From: Mycoplana rhizolycopersici
GTDB lineage: Bacteria > Pseudomonadota > Alphaproteobacteria > Rhizobiales > Rhizobiaceae
NCBI RefSeq assembly: GCF_013378445.1
Contig: NZ_JABXYK010000012.1
Location: 62,001 to 126,000, forward strand
DNA length: 64,000 nucleotides
Direction of reading: 5' to 3'
The notes below the pieces were generated by a model, which saw only the letters and a list, made by a program, of their open reading frames with translations, was not told where the DNA came from and did no database searches. The position numbers were made by a program, and so were the translations under genes. How positions within the stretch are numbered: the stretch's first letter is position 1; every line of letters begins with the position of its first letter. This document shows, in pieces, positions 26,033 to 34,889 of this stretch.

Positions 26033-27301
26033 CTATCCGATCAGGATCGCGCGGAAGTCGTTGACATTGGTGCCGGTCGGGCCCGTCTCGAAGATATCGC
26101 CGGCAGCCTGGAAGGCGGTATAGGCGTCGTGGCCGAGAAGGCGGGCCTGCGGATCCTGTCCGGCGGCGCGCATGCGGGCGATGGATGCGCCGTCGGCGAA
26201 GGCGCCGGCATTGTGCTCCGAACCATCGCGGCCATCGGTATCGGCGGCAAGCGCATGGATGCCGGCGAGGCCGTCAATGGCAATCGCGAAGGAGAGCAGA
26301 AGTTCGCTGTTGCGGCCGCCCTTGCCGAAGCTTTCGCCCCGGATCGAGACGGTCGTTTCACCGCCCGAGAGGATCAGGGAGGGGGCAGGGAAGGGGCGGT
26401 TGCGCGTGCGCACCTCCCGCGCGATAGCCGCATGCATCAGACCGATATCGCGCGCTTCTCCCTCTATCGCGTCGGAGAGGATGAAGGTGTCGATGCCGGC
26501 CGCGCGCGCCTTGGATGCGGCCGCCTCCAGCGAGACGCGCGCCGAAGCGATCACGTGATGTTGCTGGTTGGCGAAGGCCGGATGGTCCGGGCCTGGTGCG
26601 GCAGCTGCGTCGGAGGCCAGATGCGACATTACGCGCTGTGGCAGCTGCATGCGGTACTGGCGGACGATCTCGATTGCGTCCGACGGCGTCGAGGCGTCCG
26701 GGACGGTAGGCCCCGAGGCGACATGCGCGGGATTGTCGCCGGGAATGTCGGAAACGATCAGGCTCACCACCTTCGCCGGATAAGCGGCATAGGCAAGCCG
26801 CCCGCCCTTGATGGACGAGACGTGCTTGCGCACCACGTTCATGGCGGAGATGGGCGCGCCGGAGGCAAGCAGGGCGCGATTGACGGCGATCTCGTCTTCG
26901 AGCGTGAGATCGCCCGCTGGCGCCGGCAGCAGCGACGAGCCTCCGCCCGATACCAGCGCGATGACGAGATCGTCTGCGGTGAGGCCGTTCACCAGTCCGA
27001 GCAATCTCTTGGCGGCGGCAAGCCCGGCCGCGTCGGGGACGGGATGGGCAGCCTGAAGCACCTTGATCTGCCGGCAGGTGGCGACCGGCCCGTGCTGGGC
27101 GACGACTGCGCCTTCGAGCGGTGCTTCCCAGAGGCTTTCGAGCGCTGCAGCCATCTGGCTCGCCGCCTTGCCCGCGCCGACGACGATCGTGCGTCCTTTC
27201 GGTCGCTTTGGCAGGTGGGCAAGGATCGCGGCCAGCGGATCGGCCGCCTTGACGGCTTCATGGAACAGCGAGGCGAGAAAGGCGCGTGGATTTTCAATCA
27301 T
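26033..27301 (-). CDS. Glycerate 2-kinase, type 2 (DUF4147/MOFRL family)
   Basis: The 422 residues match the GckA/TtuD family: an N-terminal domain with IVVGAGKAASQMAAALE, the loop VSGGGSSLLPAPA, and KHVSSIKGGRLA; and a C-terminal MOFRL domain with LSGGETTVSIRG, GKGGRNSELLLSFAI and ADTDGRDGSEHNAGAF. It phosphorylates glycerate to 2-phosphoglycerate, which feeds glycolysis. Older annotations call it hydroxypyruvate reductase. It is the last gene of the nine-gene minus-strand operon, 6 bases after a Dabb protein, which suggests that glycerate is an end product of that pathway. Confidence 0.92.
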   Translation of the reverse strand: MIENPRAFLASLFHEAVKAADPLAAILAHLPKRPKGRTIVVGAGKAASQMAAALESLWEAPLEGAVVAQHGPVATCRQIKVLQAAHPVPDAAGLAAAKRLLGLVNGLTADDLVIALVSGGGSSLLPAPAGDLTLEDEIAVNRALLASGAPISAMNVVRKHVSSIKGGRLAYAAYPAKVVSLIVSDIPGDNPAHVASGPTVPDASTPSDAIEIVRQYRMQLPQRVMSHLASDAAAAPGPDHPAFANQQHHVIASARVSLEAAASKARAAGIDTFILSDAIEGEARDIGLMHAAIAREVRTRNRPFPAPSLILSGGETTVSIRGESFGKGGRNSELLLSFAIAIDGLAGIHALAADTDGRDGSEHNAGAFADGASIARMRAAGQDPQARLLGHDAYTAFQAAGDIFETGPTGTNVNDFRAILIG

Positions 27302-27307
27302 GCCTTA

Positions 27308-27625
27308 TCAATCGATCGTTTCGAGGTCGTACACAAGTACCCCGGCGACACCGTCGAGGGCGGCGGCGACGATTTTCGCCCCGGTCTTTCTGTGTTCCTC
27401 GTCGGCAAGATAGCTGTCGCGTGCGAAGCTGTCGTCGAAATCGACGATGAAGCCGTCGGAGAAGCCCTTGTCCATGCCCGCTTCCGGGCTGACATTGATG
27501 CCGACATGGACGGCCAGCAAGCCGGGAATGCGGTCTTTCAGGGCTGTGATCTCCTCGAAGATCTCGCTTTTGGCGGCCGCCGAGATCGTCGGCTTGAAGC
27601 GGATGAAGACGCAGTGGCGGATCAT
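27308..27625 (-). CDS. Dabb (stress-responsive alpha/beta barrel) domain protein
   Basis: This 105-residue dimeric alpha+beta barrel starts MIRHCVFIRFKPTI and has the conserved helix-strand VDFDDSFARDSYLADEEHRK. Dabb proteins are ferredoxin-fold dimers; some catalyse cyclisation, lyase or monooxygenase-like reactions, but most are uncharacterised. Lying between a GMC oxidoreductase (9 bases upstream) and glycerate kinase (6 bases downstream), it is probably an enzyme or accessory factor of the pathway. Confidence 0.88.
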   Translation of the reverse strand: MIRHCVFIRFKPTISAAAKSEIFEEITALKDRIPGLLAVHVGINVSPEAGMDKGFSDGFIVDFDDSFARDSYLADEEHRKTGAKIVAAALDGVAGVLVYDLETID

Positions 27626-27634
27626 GCGGTGCTC

Positions 27635-29290
27635 CTATCGAATGTCGGTGCGGGCGCGTGCCCGGGTATCGTTGCGCTCGTGGGCGAAGATCTGCGGCGG
27701 CAGCGGCTGCAGGTCACGGATGATGTCTGCGCCCTTCTCGCCCACCATGATCGTCGGCGCATTGGTGTTGCACGAGGGCACGCGCGGCATCACGGACGAA
27801 TCGCAGACGCGCAATCCTTCCAGTCCGTGCACCCTGAGATCTAGCCCGACGACGGCATCCGCGCCCGTGCCCATCTTGCAGGTGCCGACGGGATGGTGGT
27901 CGGTCTTGGCATTGGCGCAGCCGTAGTCGAACAGATCCTCGTCGGTGAGATATTTGGGGCCGGGCAGCCGCTCGGCAAGAACGAACGGCTTCAGCGCCGG
28001 CTGCTGCATGATCTCGCGGGCGATCTTCAGCCCTTCGATCGACATCTTGCGATCGTGCGGATCCGCCCAGTAGTTCGGATCAATCAGCGGCGCGGCTGCC
28101 GGATCGGCCGAGGCGAGCCGTACCGTGCCGCGCGAACGGGGATGCAGATAGGCGGAGTTCAGCGTCACGCCGGCGTTCTTCAGCCGCTCCACGCCCGCCT
28201 CGATGCCCGAGCCGAGTCCGAGGTGGAACTGGATGTCGGGCGAGCGGGCGTCCGGATCGGCATACCAGAAGCCGCCAGTCTCGAAGAGCGAGGAGGCGAC
28301 CGGGCCGGAACGGAACAGCACGTATTGCAAGCCTGCCCAGAGCGTTCGGTGGAGCTTGGCCACATTGTCGTAAGTGTGGTCGCCGGTGCATTCGCAGATG
28401 ACGAACAGGTCGAGATGGTCCTGCAGGTTGGAGCCGACGCCGGGCAGGTCGTGCTTCACCGGCACCCCGGCCGATTTGAGATGGTCGGCCGGGCCGATTC
28501 CCGACTGCAGCAGGAGCTTCGGCGAGCCGATGGCACCGGAGGAGACGAGAACCTCGCGCTCCGCCCGCAACGTCTCCGGCCCGCGCGAGGTTGCGATCTC
28601 GACGCCGACGGCGCGCGCGCCCTCAAGGACGATCCGGGTGACGCGGGCGCCGGTGCGGATGGTCAGGTTCTTCCGATCCTTGATCGGCGAGAGATAGGCC
28701 AGCGAGGCCGAGGAACGGCGGCGGTTGCGCTGCGTCAGCTGGTAGAAGCCGACGCCGGCCTGCTGGCGGCCGTTGAAGTCGTGGTTATACGGAATGCCGA
28801 GCTCCTGGCCGGCGCGGATGTAGGCGTCGCAGATCGGCAGGCCGGAAACCGGCATCGACACGCCGAGCGGGCCGCCATAGGCATGGTAGTCGTCGGCGAA
28901 GCGCTGGTTGTCCTCTGCACGCTTGAAATAGGGCAGAACCGAGCGGTAGTCCCAGCCCTCGCAACCGTCTTCGGTGGCCCAGAGGTCGTAGTCGGCGGCG
29001 TTGCCGCGGGTATAGAGCTGGGCGTTGATCGACGAGCCTCCGCCGATCACCTTGGCCTGCGTATAGCGCAGCACGCGGCCCTTCATGTGCTTCTGCGGTA
29101 CCGTCTCCCAGCCCCAGCTGGCGACGCCCTTGGTCATCTTGGCAAAGCCTGCCGGCATATGGAACAGCGGGTTCCAGTCGCCGCCGCCGGCCTCCAGCAG
29201 CAGGACACGCACCGTGGGGTCTTCCGAGAGGCGGTTGGCGAGAACGCAACCCGCAGGCCCGGCGCCGGTGATGATGTAGTCGTAAGCCAT
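27635..29290 (-). CDS. GMC family FAD oxidoreductase (choline dehydrogenase-like)
   Basis: This 551-residue GMC enzyme has the N-terminal FAD motif ITGAGPAGCVLANRLSED, the family signature GGGSSINAQLYTRGNAADYD, and the catalytic pair near the C-terminus: histidine in DHHPVGTCKMG and asparagine in NTNAPTIMVGEKGAD. These enzymes oxidise primary or secondary alcohols and donate electrons to a membrane acceptor or oxygen. It resembles BetA in length, but its place in a sugar-importer operon suggests a polyol or sugar substrate rather than choline. A 204-base gap with a repeat hairpin separates it from the SDR gene upstream. Confidence 0.9.
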   Translation of the reverse strand: MAYDYIITGAGPAGCVLANRLSEDPTVRVLLLEAGGGDWNPLFHMPAGFAKMTKGVASWGWETVPQKHMKGRVLRYTQAKVIGGGSSINAQLYTRGNAADYDLWATEDGCEGWDYRSVLPYFKRAEDNQRFADDYHAYGGPLGVSMPVSGLPICDAYIRAGQELGIPYNHDFNGRQQAGVGFYQLTQRNRRRSSASLAYLSPIKDRKNLTIRTGARVTRIVLEGARAVGVEIATSRGPETLRAEREVLVSSGAIGSPKLLLQSGIGPADHLKSAGVPVKHDLPGVGSNLQDHLDLFVICECTGDHTYDNVAKLHRTLWAGLQYVLFRSGPVASSLFETGGFWYADPDARSPDIQFHLGLGSGIEAGVERLKNAGVTLNSAYLHPRSRGTVRLASADPAAAPLIDPNYWADPHDRKMSIEGLKIAREIMQQPALKPFVLAERLPGPKYLTDEDLFDYGCANAKTDHHPVGTCKMGTGADAVVGLDLRVHGLEGLRVCDSSVMPRVPSCNTNAPTIMVGEKGADIIRDLQPLPPQIFAHERNDTRARARTDIR

Positions 29291-29389
29291 GCACGTTTCC
29301 TCGAGGATTCAAGCTGTTCGCGTGTTCAATATTTTATGTGCCGGCCGATGCTGTCTGGCACTCATCCGCCGAGCACCCCGGCTGCCGCC

Positions 29390-29417
29390 ATCTTCTCCCC
29401 GCAGGCGGGGGAGAGGG
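29390..29417. repeat. CTCCCCGC palindromic intergenic repeat
   Basis: The stem CTCCCCGC...GCGGGGGAG is the same family of C/G hairpins found at 34760-34867 and 54934-54953. It lies in the gap between the SDR and GMC genes. In rhizobial genomes such hairpins are common interspersed intergenic repeats. Confidence 0.55.
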
Positions 29418-29494
29418 GACTGGGTGAGCGGCGAACTCACCACTTGGGCGGGACGGGCCTGCGGGCACCGCGGAGCTGCGGCCGCCGCCAATCC

Positions 29495-30292
29495 TTACAG
29501 CCGCCCGATCGAGAGCCCTCCGTCCAGATCGATCACCGAGCCCGTGGCGAAGGCGAAGCGGCCGGTGGCAAGGGCAGCGACGGCCGAGCCGATATCCTCC
29601 GGTTCGCCCCATCGCTTCATCGGCACCAGTCCGCCCGCGATCAGCGCGTCGTACTTGGCCGATACGCCTGCGGTCATTTCCGAGCGGATGATGCCGGGGC
29701 GGATCTCGAAGACGGCGATACCGGTTTCGGCCAGCCGCAGTGCCAGCCCCTGGCTGAAGGCTGCAAGCCCGGCCTTCGTCATGCAATAGTCGAGCCGCTC
29801 GGGCGAAGACAGCGAGGCCGAGACGGATGTGACGTTGACGATCGACCGCGGACCGGTGGCGGGCGCCGCGAGCATCGCGCGCAGGACGGCCTGCGTGAAG
29901 AACACCGTGCCGCGCAGGTTGGTGGCGACGATCGTGTCGAAATTCTCAGGCTGGAGGTCGAGAAAGTCGCCACGCACCACCGAGGCGATGCCAGCGTTGT
30001 TGACCAGGCAATCGATGTGGCCGAAAGCGTCGACAATGGCCTCGACCGTCTCCTGATGGCTCTCGACTGCGGCGAGATCGGCCTGGAAATAGGCCGCCTT
30101 GGCTCCGGCTTCACCGAGCTTTGCGAGCACAGTGTCGGTGCCCTCGTCCGAGGCGCCGATGCCGGTGATGGCGATGTCGAAGCCGTCCACCGCAAGAGCC
30201 CGGGCAATGCCGAGCCCGATGCCGCGACGGCCGCCGGTGACGATGGCGAGCGGGCGGGCTTTCCGATGGCGGAGCGAGCGAAACGATGTCAT
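29495..30292 (-). CDS. Short-chain dehydrogenase/reductase
   Basis: The 265 residues are a classical SDR: cofactor motif AIVTGGRRGIGLGIA (about 17-30), NNAGIAS (about 98), catalytic serine in VTSVSASLSS and YCMTK (Y and K of the YxxxK pair). The C-terminus FATGSVIDLDGGLSIGRL is typical. The start overlaps the stop of the upstream GMC gene as ATGA (30292), so the two are translationally coupled and likely act on consecutive intermediates. Cofactor preference for NAD or NADP is not decided by sight. Confidence 0.9.
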   Translation of the reverse strand: MTSFRSLRHRKARPLAIVTGGRRGIGLGIARALAVDGFDIAITGIGASDEGTDTVLAKLGEAGAKAAYFQADLAAVESHQETVEAIVDAFGHIDCLVNNAGIASVVRGDFLDLQPENFDTIVATNLRGTVFFTQAVLRAMLAAPATGPRSIVNVTSVSASLSSPERLDYCMTKAGLAAFSQGLALRLAETGIAVFEIRPGIIRSEMTAGVSAKYDALIAGGLVPMKRWGEPEDIGSAVAALATGRFAFATGSVIDLDGGLSIGRL

Positions 30293-31800
30293 CACGCGAC
30301 AGCCTCCCTGGCTCGGATGTGTTCGGCCACGCGCAGCGCCTGCGCGGCAATCGTCAGTGCCGGGTTGACCGCCGCCGAGGTCGGCAGGAAGGACGCATCG
30401 ACGACGAAGAGGTTCGGATGGTCGAACGAGCGGCAGTAGACGTCGAGCGGTGCGCTTGCCGGGTCGCTGCCGAGGCGGACCGTGCCGCACTGATGGGAGG
30501 GGGTACGCTTGTCGAAGGCGCGCGACAGGACGATCGGGAAGCCCGCCTTCTTCAATACCGCCTTCAGCTTCGCCACCAGCTCGAGATGGGCGTCCCAGTT
30601 GGTGCGGGTCCATTTCAGCACGATCCGGTCGCCGTCGACGGTGATCCGGCTTTCGGGGTGGGGCAGGTCTTCGCTCATGGCATAGAAGTCGACCGCATGC
30701 CGTGAGATCCGCTCCAGCAGCCATTCCGGTACCTGCGGCATGTTGGCCTTGAGGATCTTGCCCGAGACACGGCCGAGAAGCTGGACATTGCCGAGCGGTG
30801 GCCCGCCTTCTCCGTCGGAGAGATAGAAATCGTTGAAGCCGAAGGTCTTCTGGTAGATCGAGGTGTTGCGGAAGGACGGCGAGAGCGCGATCACCGCACT
30901 CGAATTGTGGTTCATGAAGTTGCGCCCGACCTGATCGGACGAATTGGCGAGCCCGCGCGGGTTGGCGTCGTTGGCGGAACGCAGCAAAAGCGCCGCCGAC
31001 TGCACGGCACCGGCGGAGAGGATGACGAGTTTCGGCGAAAGGCTCTCTTCCCTCCCGCCCCTGACGTAGCGGATCTCGGCGATCGAACGTCCGTCCGGGC
31101 CGGTCACAAGCCGCGTCACCCGGCTGCCTGTTTGCAGCGTCACATGAGGGTGCCGCAGGGCTTGCGCGAGTGCTGCGGTTTCCGCATCCATCTTGCCGTC
31201 GTCGGCGTTCGGATGGGCGTCCCACGGCGTTTTCGCCTTCTTCAGCCAACGTTCGATGTCGATGCCCAGCGGCAGCGAATAGGGGTGCATGCCGGCCGCC
31301 TTGAGCCGCTTGCGCACCAGCGCGATCGCCGGTTCGTCCGGGACCGGCGGAAAGGGATAGGCCGCCGAATGCGGAGGCTCGGTCGGATCCTCGTCCAGCG
31401 CTCCGCGGACCTGGTAGAGCTTTTCCGCAGCCGAATACCACGGCTCCAGTTCCTCATAAGGGAACGGCCATGCGGGCGAGACGCCCTCGCGGTGGCGCAT
31501 TTCCAGAAAGTCCTCCCGGCGATAGCGCACGAGGACCGCGCCGAAGAACTTCGAGTTGCCGCCGACATTGTAGTAGTTGCCGGGGTTGAAGCCCGCGCCG
31601 CCGGCCTCGTACCAGGTCTCCTTCGGGCGGAAGTGGCCGCGCTGGAAGATCGCCCGCTGGTCGCGGTTCTCCGGCCGGTCCGCGATCCGTTCTCCGGCCT
31701 CGAGGATCAGGATGCGGGCACCGCTCGACGCAAGGCCGGCGGCGACGGTTGCTCCGCCGATGCCGGAGCCGATGATGACGATGTCTGGCTGCTCGCTCAT
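30292..31800 (-). CDS. GMC family FAD oxidoreductase (sugar dehydrogenase-like)
   Basis: This 502-residue enzyme belongs to a different GMC branch from its neighbour: N-terminal IVIIGSGIGGATVAAGLAS, the flavin-loop region YYNVGGNSKFFGAVLVRYR, and C-terminal catalytic histidine and asparagine in SHQCGTVRLGSDP and AAVNPALTIAAQALR. The branch includes gluconate and glucoside dehydrogenase catalytic subunits. No small Tat-exported partner or cytochrome subunit is visible beside it. It starts 9 bases after the ATPase stop, so it belongs to the ABC operon and likely performs the first oxidation of the imported substrate. Confidence 0.9.
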   Translation of the reverse strand: MSEQPDIVIIGSGIGGATVAAGLASSGARILILEAGERIADRPENRDQRAIFQRGHFRPKETWYEAGGAGFNPGNYYNVGGNSKFFGAVLVRYRREDFLEMRHREGVSPAWPFPYEELEPWYSAAEKLYQVRGALDEDPTEPPHSAAYPFPPVPDEPAIALVRKRLKAAGMHPYSLPLGIDIERWLKKAKTPWDAHPNADDGKMDAETAALAQALRHPHVTLQTGSRVTRLVTGPDGRSIAEIRYVRGGREESLSPKLVILSAGAVQSAALLLRSANDANPRGLANSSDQVGRNFMNHNSSAVIALSPSFRNTSIYQKTFGFNDFYLSDGEGGPPLGNVQLLGRVSGKILKANMPQVPEWLLERISRHAVDFYAMSEDLPHPESRITVDGDRIVLKWTRTNWDAHLELVAKLKAVLKKAGFPIVLSRAFDKRTPSHQCGTVRLGSDPASAPLDVYCRSFDHPNLFVVDASFLPTSAAVNPALTIAAQALRVAEHIRAREAVA

Positions 31801-31809
31801 CGTCTCGTC

Positions 31810-32925
31810 TCAGGCGATGCGCCGCTGGCTGTCGGGGTCGAAGAACACGGCCTTGTCGAGATTGAAGGCAAGCCGCGCTTTCTGTCCGGCGGAGATGCGC
31901 GCGTCGGCGCGCAGCCGGGCCACGATCTCCTTGCCGCCGAGATGGGTCACGGCGAAGGTGTCGGCACCGGCGGGCTCCACCACCTCGATCAGGCAATCGC
32001 CCTCCGCGATCGCACGGGCATTGTGGTCGGCGCCCTCCGGATCGGTCAGCGCCTCGGGGCGGATGCCGAAGATCACCTCCTTGCCGCGATAGGCGCCGAG
32101 GCCCTGCGGCGCGTTGTCGACGACGAGCTTCAGCGGCTCGGTTTCGGGGCGGGCGAGCGACACCGAAAGCGCGCCGCCGTCGCCTTCGACTTTCGCTTTC
32201 AAAAGGTTCATCGCCGGCGAGCCCATGAAGTCGGCGACGAAGATGTTGGCGGGATTGTTGTAGATCTCGGCAGGGGTTCCGAACTGCTGCAGCACGCCGT
32301 CCTTCAGCACGGCGATTTTCGTTGCCAGTGTCATTGCCTCGATCTGGTCGTGGGTGACGTAGACGATGGTCGTCTTCATGCGCTGGTGCAGGCGCTTGAT
32401 CTCGGTGCGCATGTCGACGCGCAGCTTGGCGTCGAGGTTGGAGAGCGGCTCGTCGAACAGGAACAGCTTGGGATCGCGCACGAGCGCCCGACCCATGGCG
32501 ACGCGCTGGCGCTGGCCGCCGGAGAGCTGGCCGGGCTTGCGGTCGAGCAGATGGCCGATCTGCAGCATGTCGGCGACCTGCTTGATCGCCTTGTCGCGCT
32601 CAACCTTCGGCACGCCACGGATTTCCATGCCGAAGGCGATGTTTCCGGCCACCGTCATGTTCGGATAGAGCGCATAGGACTGGAACACCATGGCGATGTC
32701 GCGTTTGGAGGGATGCAGGCCTGCGACGGAGCGGCCGTCGATGGCGATGTCGCCGGAGGTGATCGGCTCCAGACCGGCGATGGTGTTGAGCAGCGTGGAC
32801 TTGCCGCAGCCGGAGGGACCGACGAGGACGAGGAAGCCGCCCTGTTCGATTTCCAGGTTGATGTCTTTCAGGATTTCCAGCGCGCCGTAGGACTTGCGTA
32901 GATTGCTGATCTTGAGAAACGACAT
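31810..32925 (-). CDS. ABC transporter ATP-binding protein (UgpC/MsmK-type)
   Basis: The 371 residues starting MSFLKISNLRKSYG carry Walker A GPSGCGKST, MVFQSYALYPNM, LSGGQRQRVAMGRAL, Walker B LFLFDEPLSNLDAK and the TOBE-type C-terminus (IFGIRPEAL). AAAGGA sits 8 bases before the chosen ATG; a second ATG three codons earlier overlaps the permease stop. It energises the two permeases immediately upstream and is closely related to the ATPase at 24927, though the C-terminal domains differ. Confidence 0.93.
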   Translation of the reverse strand: MSFLKISNLRKSYGALEILKDINLEIEQGGFLVLVGPSGCGKSTLLNTIAGLEPITSGDIAIDGRSVAGLHPSKRDIAMVFQSYALYPNMTVAGNIAFGMEIRGVPKVERDKAIKQVADMLQIGHLLDRKPGQLSGGQRQRVAMGRALVRDPKLFLFDEPLSNLDAKLRVDMRTEIKRLHQRMKTTIVYVTHDQIEAMTLATKIAVLKDGVLQQFGTPAEIYNNPANIFVADFMGSPAMNLLKAKVEGDGGALSVSLARPETEPLKLVVDNAPQGLGAYRGKEVIFGIRPEALTDPEGADHNARAIAEGDCLIEVVEPAGADTFAVTHLGGKEIVARLRADARISAGQKARLAFNLDKAVFFDPDSQRRIA

Positions 32926-32930
32926 GGCGG

Positions 32931-33812
32931 TCATCCTTTCACGGCGCCGGACATCAGGCCGCGCACGAAGTAGCGGCCGGAGACGATGTAGACGATGAGG
33001 GTGGGAAGGGCTGCGAGGATCGCGCCCGCGAAGTGGACGTTGTATTCCTTTACGCCCGTCGACGAGGAGACGAGGTTGTTCAGTGCCACCGTCATCGGCG
33101 TCGAATAGGGGCCGGAGAAGGACGCGCCGAACAGGAAGTCGTTCCAGATGTTGGTGAACTGCCAGATGACGGAGACGACGATGATCGGACCCGACGACGG
33201 CAGGAGGATGCGGCGGAAGATCTGGAAGAAGCTCGCCCCGTCGATCTGGGCGGCACGGACCAGTTCGGTCGGGAAGTTTTCGTAGTAGTTGCGGAAATAG
33301 AGCGTGGTGAAGCCGATGCCGTAGATCACGTGCACCATGATCAGGCCCCAGATCGAACCGGCGATGCCGAAGATGCCGAGCATGCGCGCCATCGGGATCA
33401 GAACGATCTGGAAGGGGATGAAGCAGGACAGAAGCAGCAGCCCGAAGAAGACGTTCGAACCGCGGAACGGCCATTTCGTCAGGACATAGCCGTTGAGCGC
33501 GCCGATGATGGTGGAGATCGCCACGGCCGGCACCACCATCAGGATCGAATTGATGAAGAACGGACGAAGGCCGGTCGGCTGCACGCCGATCTGCGCGGTC
33601 GACCAGGCCGACAGCCAGGGCTCGATCGTCCAGGTTTGCGGCAGGTTCAGCATGCCGCCCTGGCGGATCTCGTCCAGGGGCTTCAGCGAATTGACCACCA
33701 TCACGTAGAGCGGCAGCAGGTAGTAGAAGGCAAAGATGATCAGCGCCGTGTAGATCAGCGCGCGCGTCAGGCGGCCGTGGCTGATGACGTTGTCGGAAGT
33801 TGCAGCGCTCAT
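32931..33812 (-). CDS. ABC transporter permease (MalG-type)
   Basis: This 293-residue inner-membrane protein has about six helices, coupling loop LVRAAQIDGASFFQIFRRIL followed by LP, and the tail VRGLMSGAVKG. Its start overlaps the upstream permease stop (ATGA at 33809-33812). It forms the import channel with its neighbour for the substrate of the 417-residue binding protein. Confidence 0.93.
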   Translation of the reverse strand: MSAATSDNVISHGRLTRALIYTALIIFAFYYLLPLYVMVVNSLKPLDEIRQGGMLNLPQTWTIEPWLSAWSTAQIGVQPTGLRPFFINSILMVVPAVAISTIIGALNGYVLTKWPFRGSNVFFGLLLLSCFIPFQIVLIPMARMLGIFGIAGSIWGLIMVHVIYGIGFTTLYFRNYYENFPTELVRAAQIDGASFFQIFRRILLPSSGPIIVVSVIWQFTNIWNDFLFGASFSGPYSTPMTVALNNLVSSSTGVKEYNVHFAGAILAALPTLIVYIVSGRYFVRGLMSGAVKG

Positions 33813-34690
33813 CGGCCCTTGCCTCCACGGATTTCGGAATAGAGATAGGGAACGATGATCGAGAAGATCATGATCAGCATGATGATCGCCGAGGACGCGC
33901 CGATGCCCATCTGGTTTCGGGTAAACGTGTAGGAGTACATGAAGGTCGCCGGCAGCTCGGTCGCCTGTCCCGGGCCGCCGCCGGTGAGCGCGATGACCAG
34001 GTCGTAGGCCTTGATCGCAAGGTGCGCGAGCACGACGAAGGCGGAGAGGAAGATCGGGCGCATCAGCGGGATGATGATGCGGCGATAGACGGTCATCGTG
34101 GAGGCACCGTCGATCTGGGCGGCCTTGATGATCTCGTTGTCGACGCCGCGCAGGCCGGCCAGGAACATCGCCATGACGAAGCCGGACGACTGCCAGACGG
34201 CGGCGATCACGACGCAGTAGATCGCGTAGTTGCGGTCCTTGATCCAGTTGAAGGAGAAGCTCTCCCAGCCCCAGAGATGCATGGTGTTCTCAAGGCCGAT
34301 GCCGGGGTCGAGGAACCATTTCCACGCCGTGCCGGTGACGATGAAGGACAGCGCCATCGGGTAGAGGTAGATCGGCCGCAGCAGGCCCTCGATGCGGATG
34401 CGCTGGTCAAGCAGGATCGCAAGCCCGAGGCCCAGCACGCTGCAGATGACGATGTAGAGGGATGCGAAGATCGCAAGGTTCGAGATCGCCCGCCACCAGT
34501 GCGGCAGTGACCACAGCCGCACATAGTTCTGCAGGCCGACGAAGTTGTAGGACGGCAGCATCTTGCTGTCCGTCAGCGACAGGATCCCCGTATAGGCAAT
34601 GAAGCCGTAGACGAATACCAGGACTATGAGGAAGCTGGGGGCGAGCACGAGCTTGGGAAGAAGCTCCTGCAGCCGCGAGCGGCTATCCAT
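33809..34690 (-). CDS. ABC transporter permease (MalF/UgpA-type)
   Basis: The 293 residues have about six membrane helices, first LVLAPSFLIVLVFVYGFIAY, and the coupling loop IIKAAQIDGASTMTVYRRII followed by IP. ATG at 34690 (MDSRSRLQELL) has GGTGG upstream; an in-frame GTG at 34702 would add four residues. It is the second gene of the operon, separated from the binding protein by a 199-base gap containing a palindromic repeat. Confidence 0.92.
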   Translation of the reverse strand: MDSRSRLQELLPKLVLAPSFLIVLVFVYGFIAYTGILSLTDSKMLPSYNFVGLQNYVRLWSLPHWWRAISNLAIFASLYIVICSVLGLGLAILLDQRIRIEGLLRPIYLYPMALSFIVTGTAWKWFLDPGIGLENTMHLWGWESFSFNWIKDRNYAIYCVVIAAVWQSSGFVMAMFLAGLRGVDNEIIKAAQIDGASTMTVYRRIIIPLMRPIFLSAFVVLAHLAIKAYDLVIALTGGGPGQATELPATFMYSYTFTRNQMGIGASSAIIMLIMIFSIIVPYLYSEIRGGKGR

Positions 34691-34759
34691 GATCGTTACC
34701 ACCGTTGTTGTGCGGTCTTCTGGTCAAGGGGCGAGTGCCTCGTCTTCGAGGAAGAATGC

Positions 34760-34867
34760 CCCCTCATCCGCCTGCCGGCACCTTCTCCCCGCAGCCGGGG
34801 AAAAGGCCGACGGCGCGGCGTCTCCGTTGCCTCTCCCCGCCTGCGGGGAGAGGGTCAGGGTGAGGGG
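34760..34867. repeat. Palindromic intergenic repeat element, about 108 bases
   Basis: The element starts CCCCCTCATCC and ends TGAGGGGCC, so its ends are inverted. It holds a clean hairpin CCTCTCCCCGC (34830-34840) / GCGGGGAGAGG (34843-34853) and a second degenerate one at 34781-34804. It fills the gap between the binding-protein and permease genes and may stabilise the 3' end of the binding-protein mRNA. The type is common between genes in Rhizobiales. Confidence 0.7.
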
Positions 34868-34889
34868 CCAGCAGCCCCTCTTCATCCGC

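Noticed and set aside
26015-27844. Plus-strand open frame of about 609 codons
   Set aside because: Antisense to the glycerate kinase and Dabb genes; low-complexity Arg/Gly/Asp-rich product without recognisable folds.
27893-30439. Very long plus-strand open frame of about 848 codons
   Set aside because: It lies antisense to two well-supported enzymes (GMC and SDR) and part of a third, has no domain similarity and a composition typical of high-GC shadow frames.
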